From an uncultured Oscillospiraceae bacterium (lineage in GTDB: Bacteria > Bacillota > Clostridia > Oscillospirales > Oscillospiraceae), in NCBI GenBank assembly GCA_910589155.1, contig CAJURY010000003.1:1-64000 (forward strand): a stretch of 64,000 bases of DNA, given 5' to 3'. A program made the translations under genes and the position numbers. The stretch's first letter is position 1; each line of letters begins with the position of its first letter. A model generated the notes under the pieces. That model had not been told where the DNA came from and made no database searches. It saw only the letters and a program-made list of their open reading frames with translations. Of the stretch, positions 61,745-64,000 are shown one piece after another.

Positions 61745-61775
61745 TCGCCAGACGGATTATAGTTCCGTCTGGCGG
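61745..61775 (-). terminator. Terminator overlapping the end of cca
   Basis: TCGCCAGACGGA and TCCGTCTGGCGG pair around a 7-base loop that contains the cca stop. On the minus strand TTAGTTTAA follows. Confidence 0.65.
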
Positions 61776-63094
61776 CTTTTGGCGATTTGAAGCAGGGTTT
61801 CTTTTTCGTTTTCCACAGCGCCGGCTTCCACCTGTTCCAAAAGGAACGCCAAAAGGCTTCCCATGACCTTTCCCGGCAGTATCCCCATTGCTTGCAGGTC
61901 GCGCCCGTTGATAGCAAGATCGCGCAGGGTAAGGCAGGGGGCTTCCGCTAAAATCCGCTCCAGTTCTTCTTCAAATTCCCGGATTTCCGAGGAAACCTCC
62001 CGGCTTTCCCCGGGCTGCTTGCCCCAGCCGTCGGCCTTGTCCAAGGCAAGAAGCTGCCGCAAGGTCGTTTCTCCCAATTTCCGCAAAAGCCGCCGGACGG
62101 TTTTTCCCTTCGCCTGCCGGCAAGTGCTATGATAGCGCACAAGGGTGGCGACTTGTTCTGTCATGGCTTTTGGGGCGCGCAGACGGGCTAAAATGGAAGC
62201 GGCCAGTTCCGCGCCGACTTGGGCATGGCCGGGAAAATGCCCTACGCCTTTTTCGTCCACATGGAAACATTGGGGCTTGCCCACGTCGTGCAAAAGCGCC
62301 GCCCACCGAAGGGGCAGCTCCGCCGGACAAGCGGCTACCACGTGGGCGGTATGACCGTAAACGTCGAACACATGGTGGGGATTTTGCTGCAAAAAGCCCA
62401 CAGTTGGAGCAAGTTCTGGAAGAACCTGGGTTAAAATCGGCGCGAAGCGCTCCAGATCTTCCACCTTGGCTGCCAGAAGAAATTTGCACAGCTCAGAATA
62501 GACCCGTTCCCGGCTGAGACCATCCAAAAGCTGCCGCTGGGATACCATGGCCGCAAAGGTGGCAGATTCTGGGGTCAGGTCATAAGCAGCGCAGAACCGC
62601 GCACCGCGAAGAATCCGCAAGCCGTCCTCCTGAAACCGGGTTTCTGGGTCGCCTACCGCCCGCAGAATTTTTTCCTGCAAGTCCCGCTGTCCGCCGAAGG
62701 GGTCGGCAAACCCCAGGGCGGGACAATAGGCCATAGCGTTTACGGTAAAATCCCGCCGTGCAAGGTCAAGGCGAATATCCGGCACAAACGCCACCCAGCC
62801 GGGGTGCCGGTGGTCGGCGTAGCCGCCCTCGGTGCGGAAGGTGGTGATTTCCACGGGGGAATCGGACAGCACCGTGACGGTGCCGTGCTTCAGCCCTTGG
62901 GTCAGCAGGCGAAAATCCGCAAAAACGGACAGCGTTTCCGCCGGCTTTGCGTCGGTGCAAAGATCCCAGTCTTTTGGCGTTTTGCAAAGCAGACTGTCCC
63001 GGACGCAGCCGCCTACGACCCAGGCCTGAAAGCCTGCGCCGTTTAATTTTTGCATCAGTTCCAGCACATAACCAGGAAGCTCCAAGAAAATCAC
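61757..63094 (-). CDS. cca: CCA tRNA nucleotidyltransferase with HD domain
   Basis: A 445-residue class II nucleotidyltransferase. VVGGCVRDSLLCKTPKDWDLCTD (about 26-48) carries the GG-x-VRD and the two metal Asp, and RRDFTVNAMAY follows. A helical domain then precedes an HD phosphohydrolase-like domain (HTAHVVAACP, LLHDVGKPQCFHVDEKGVGHFPGH). It repairs or adds the 3' CCA of tRNAs; whether it adds CC, A or both cannot be told. GGAG is not obvious upstream. Confidence 0.92.
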   Translation of the reverse strand: MIFLELPGYVLELMQKLNGAGFQAWVVGGCVRDSLLCKTPKDWDLCTDAKPAETLSVFADFRLLTQGLKHGTVTVLSDSPVEITTFRTEGGYADHRHPGWVAFVPDIRLDLARRDFTVNAMAYCPALGFADPFGGQRDLQEKILRAVGDPETRFQEDGLRILRGARFCAAYDLTPESATFAAMVSQRQLLDGLSRERVYSELCKFLLAAKVEDLERFAPILTQVLPELAPTVGFLQQNPHHVFDVYGHTAHVVAACPAELPLRWAALLHDVGKPQCFHVDEKGVGHFPGHAQVGAELAASILARLRAPKAMTEQVATLVRYHSTCRQAKGKTVRRLLRKLGETTLRQLLALDKADGWGKQPGESREVSSEIREFEEELERILAEAPCLTLRDLAINGRDLQAMGILPGKVMGSLLAFLLEQVEAGAVENEKETLLQIAKSRQTEL

Positions 63095-63142
63095 CTGCTT
63101 TTTTTAATCATTTTACCTGCCTATGTCAAAAACCGAGGAAAG

Positions 63143-63170
63143 CGGGCGAACACACAGGTTCGCCCCTACA
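63143..63170. repeat. REP-like palindrome
   Basis: CGGGCGAA and TTCGCCC around CACACAGG, followed by CTAC. It is related in sequence and shape to 61443-61464 read on the other strand. Confidence 0.45.
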
Positions 63171-63252
63171 GCGTCGATTTCAACTGCGTCAAAGCGGACG
63201 GGACGCCCGTTATTACAAAATTCTACGGCATGCAATGGAATCTTATAAATGG

Positions 63253-63280
63253 CGGCGGAAAACCAACAGGTTTTCCGCCG
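63253..63280 (-). terminator. Hairpin after glyS
   Basis: A perfect 12-bp stem CGGCGGAAAACC with its complement and a short 4-base loop, directly after the glyS stop. The tail (CCATTTATAA) is weak. Confidence 0.6.
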
Positions 63281-63286
63281 GTGGTA

Positions 63287-64000
63287 TTAGAATTTGCACT
63301 TTTCAGCGATATATGCTTTTACCTGGTCGATGGGCACGCGAACCTGCTCCATGGTGTCGCGGTCGCGGATGGTCACGCAGTTGTCCGCCGGGGTGGTTTC
63401 GTCTCCCACGGTCTGGAAGTCCACGGTAATGCACAAGGGGGTGCCGATTTCGTCCGCCCGGCGATACCGCTTGCCGATGGAACCCGCGTCGTCGAAGTCC
63501 ACCATGAAGTCCTTTTGCAGCTCGTGGTAAAGTTCCTCCGCCTTGGGGCTGAGCTTCTTGCTCAAAGGCAGCACAGCCGCCTTGAAAGGCGCCAGAGCGG
63601 GATGCAGATGCAGCACCGTGCGGACGTCGGGATTCCCCTTCTTGTCCTGCCCCACAACTTCCTCGTCGTAGGCTTCGCACAAGAACGCCAGCGCCACACG
63701 GTCGCAGCCAAGACTGGGTTCAATGACATAGGGCACGTAGTGCTCGCCCTTTTCCTGATCAAAGTACTCCAGGCTCTTGCCGGAAGCCTCCTGATGGCGT
63801 GTCAGGTCGTAATTGGTGCGGTCGGCGATGCCCCACAATTCGCCCCAGCCGCCGCCAAAGGGGAACTGGTACTCAATATCCGTGGTGGCTCTGGAGTAGA
63901 AGGCCAGCTCCGCAGGCTCATGGTCACGAAGCCGCAGGCTTTCTTCCTGGATGCCCAGAGAAAGCAGCCAGTTTTTGCAGAAATCCTTCCAGTAGGCGAA
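63287..64000 (-). CDS. glyS: Glycyl-tRNA synthetase, C-terminal part (window ends inside the gene)
   Basis: The last 238 codons of a class II, homodimer-type (GRS1) glycyl-tRNA synthetase. The frame is open to the right edge. [21 protein letters not shown] and motif 3 [14 protein letters not shown] are visible, followed by the anticodon-binding domain ([16 protein letters not shown]). It charges tRNA-Gly. The N-terminal half lies outside the window. The gene symbol is used for the single-chain enzyme, not the beta chain of the tetrameric type. Confidence 0.93.
   Translation of the reverse strand, partial: FAYWKDFCKNWLLSLGIQEESLRLRDHEPAELAFYSRATTDIEYQFPFGGGWGELWGIADRTNYDLTRHQEASGKSLEYFDQEKGEHYVPYVIEPSLGCDRVALAFLCEAYDEEVVGQDKKGNPDVRTVLHLHPALAPFKAAVLPLSKKLSPKAEELYHELQKDFMVDFDDAGSIGKRYRRADEIGTPLCITVDFQTVGDETTPADNCVTIRDRDTMEQVRVPIDQVKAYIAEKCKF

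Noticed and set aside
1..64000. CRISPR array
   Set aside because: No set of regularly spaced identical repeats was seen in the window. The repeats found are two-copy or short palindromes.

Overview
The window looks like a chromosomal piece of a Gram-positive, gut-type Clostridia bacterium, most likely Oscillospiraceae/Ruminococcaceae-like. This is inferred from moderately high GC, strong AGGAGG ribosome binding sites, sigma-A promoters with 17-base spacing, CIRCE/HrcA heat-shock control, YloU-FakA, LCP, DUF4317 and DUF4363/DUF421 proteins, and a B-class dihydroorotate dehydrogenase with PyrK. No phage, plasmid, IS element or CRISPR array was seen. The window begins inside a subtilase gene and ends inside a glycyl-tRNA synthetase gene.

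Layout. 1-8.9 kb: secreted S8 protease (partial), O-antigen-ligase-like membrane protein, a nucleoside-type ABC importer (ATPase plus two permeases, no binding protein), an E2-acyltransferase-fold protein and a small tail-anchored protein. 9.2-19.1 kb: one minus-strand operon for the whole de novo UMP pathway, pyrC-carA-carB-pyrK-pyrD-pyrF-pyrE-pyrB-pyrI, with mostly overlapping genes and a consensus promoter about 25 bases before pyrC. 19.2-24.9 kb: uppP, a CDF metal exporter, a DegV/FakB protein, then LURP-one-like, HAD phosphatase, luxS and mtn, the last two forming the methyl-cycle recycling pair. 25-33.5 kb (minus): dCMP deaminase, GluQ-type synthetase, LCP ligase, GNAT, nucleotidyltransferase, DUF2500, FakA, YloU and GpmI. 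33.8-38.6 kb: CIRCE-controlled hrcA-grpE-dnaK-dnaJ. 38.7-48 kb: DUF4363/DUF421 pair, MntR-like regulator, DUF4317, two MFS transporters, a TPR regulator, a membrane protein and glmS. 48-53.7 kb: tRNA-Val(GAC), TPR and DivIVA-like proteins, tRNA-Arg(CCG), two HTH regulators (one fused to a superoxide-reductase-like domain), DUF3786, ZIP transporter, DUF3788 and GtrA.

The most unusual part is 53.8-61.3 kb. A segment of about 350 bases holding a promoter, a 5' hairpin, a leader ORF and a signal-peptide coding region occurs twice (about 53.93 and 56.01 kb). Each copy is joined to a different mature secreted protein. Between and after them lie a SurA-N-like exported protein, a small membrane protein, a lipoprotein and a MacAB-like ABC export system (adaptor, ATPase, FtsX permease). 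In copy 1 a 5-base tandem duplication inside the signal-peptide codons breaks the normal frame and joins the mature protein to the leader ORF, which suggests a slipped-strand switch or recent decay. I cannot assign a function. A secreted effector or bacteriocin-like system with its own export or resistance pump is one reading.

A non-coding repeat of about 120 bases occurs twice in opposite orientation (9081-9199 and 61328-61447), each time at the 3' end of a gene. One copy supplies the last codons and the stop of pyrI. The window ends with cca and the C-terminal part of glyS.
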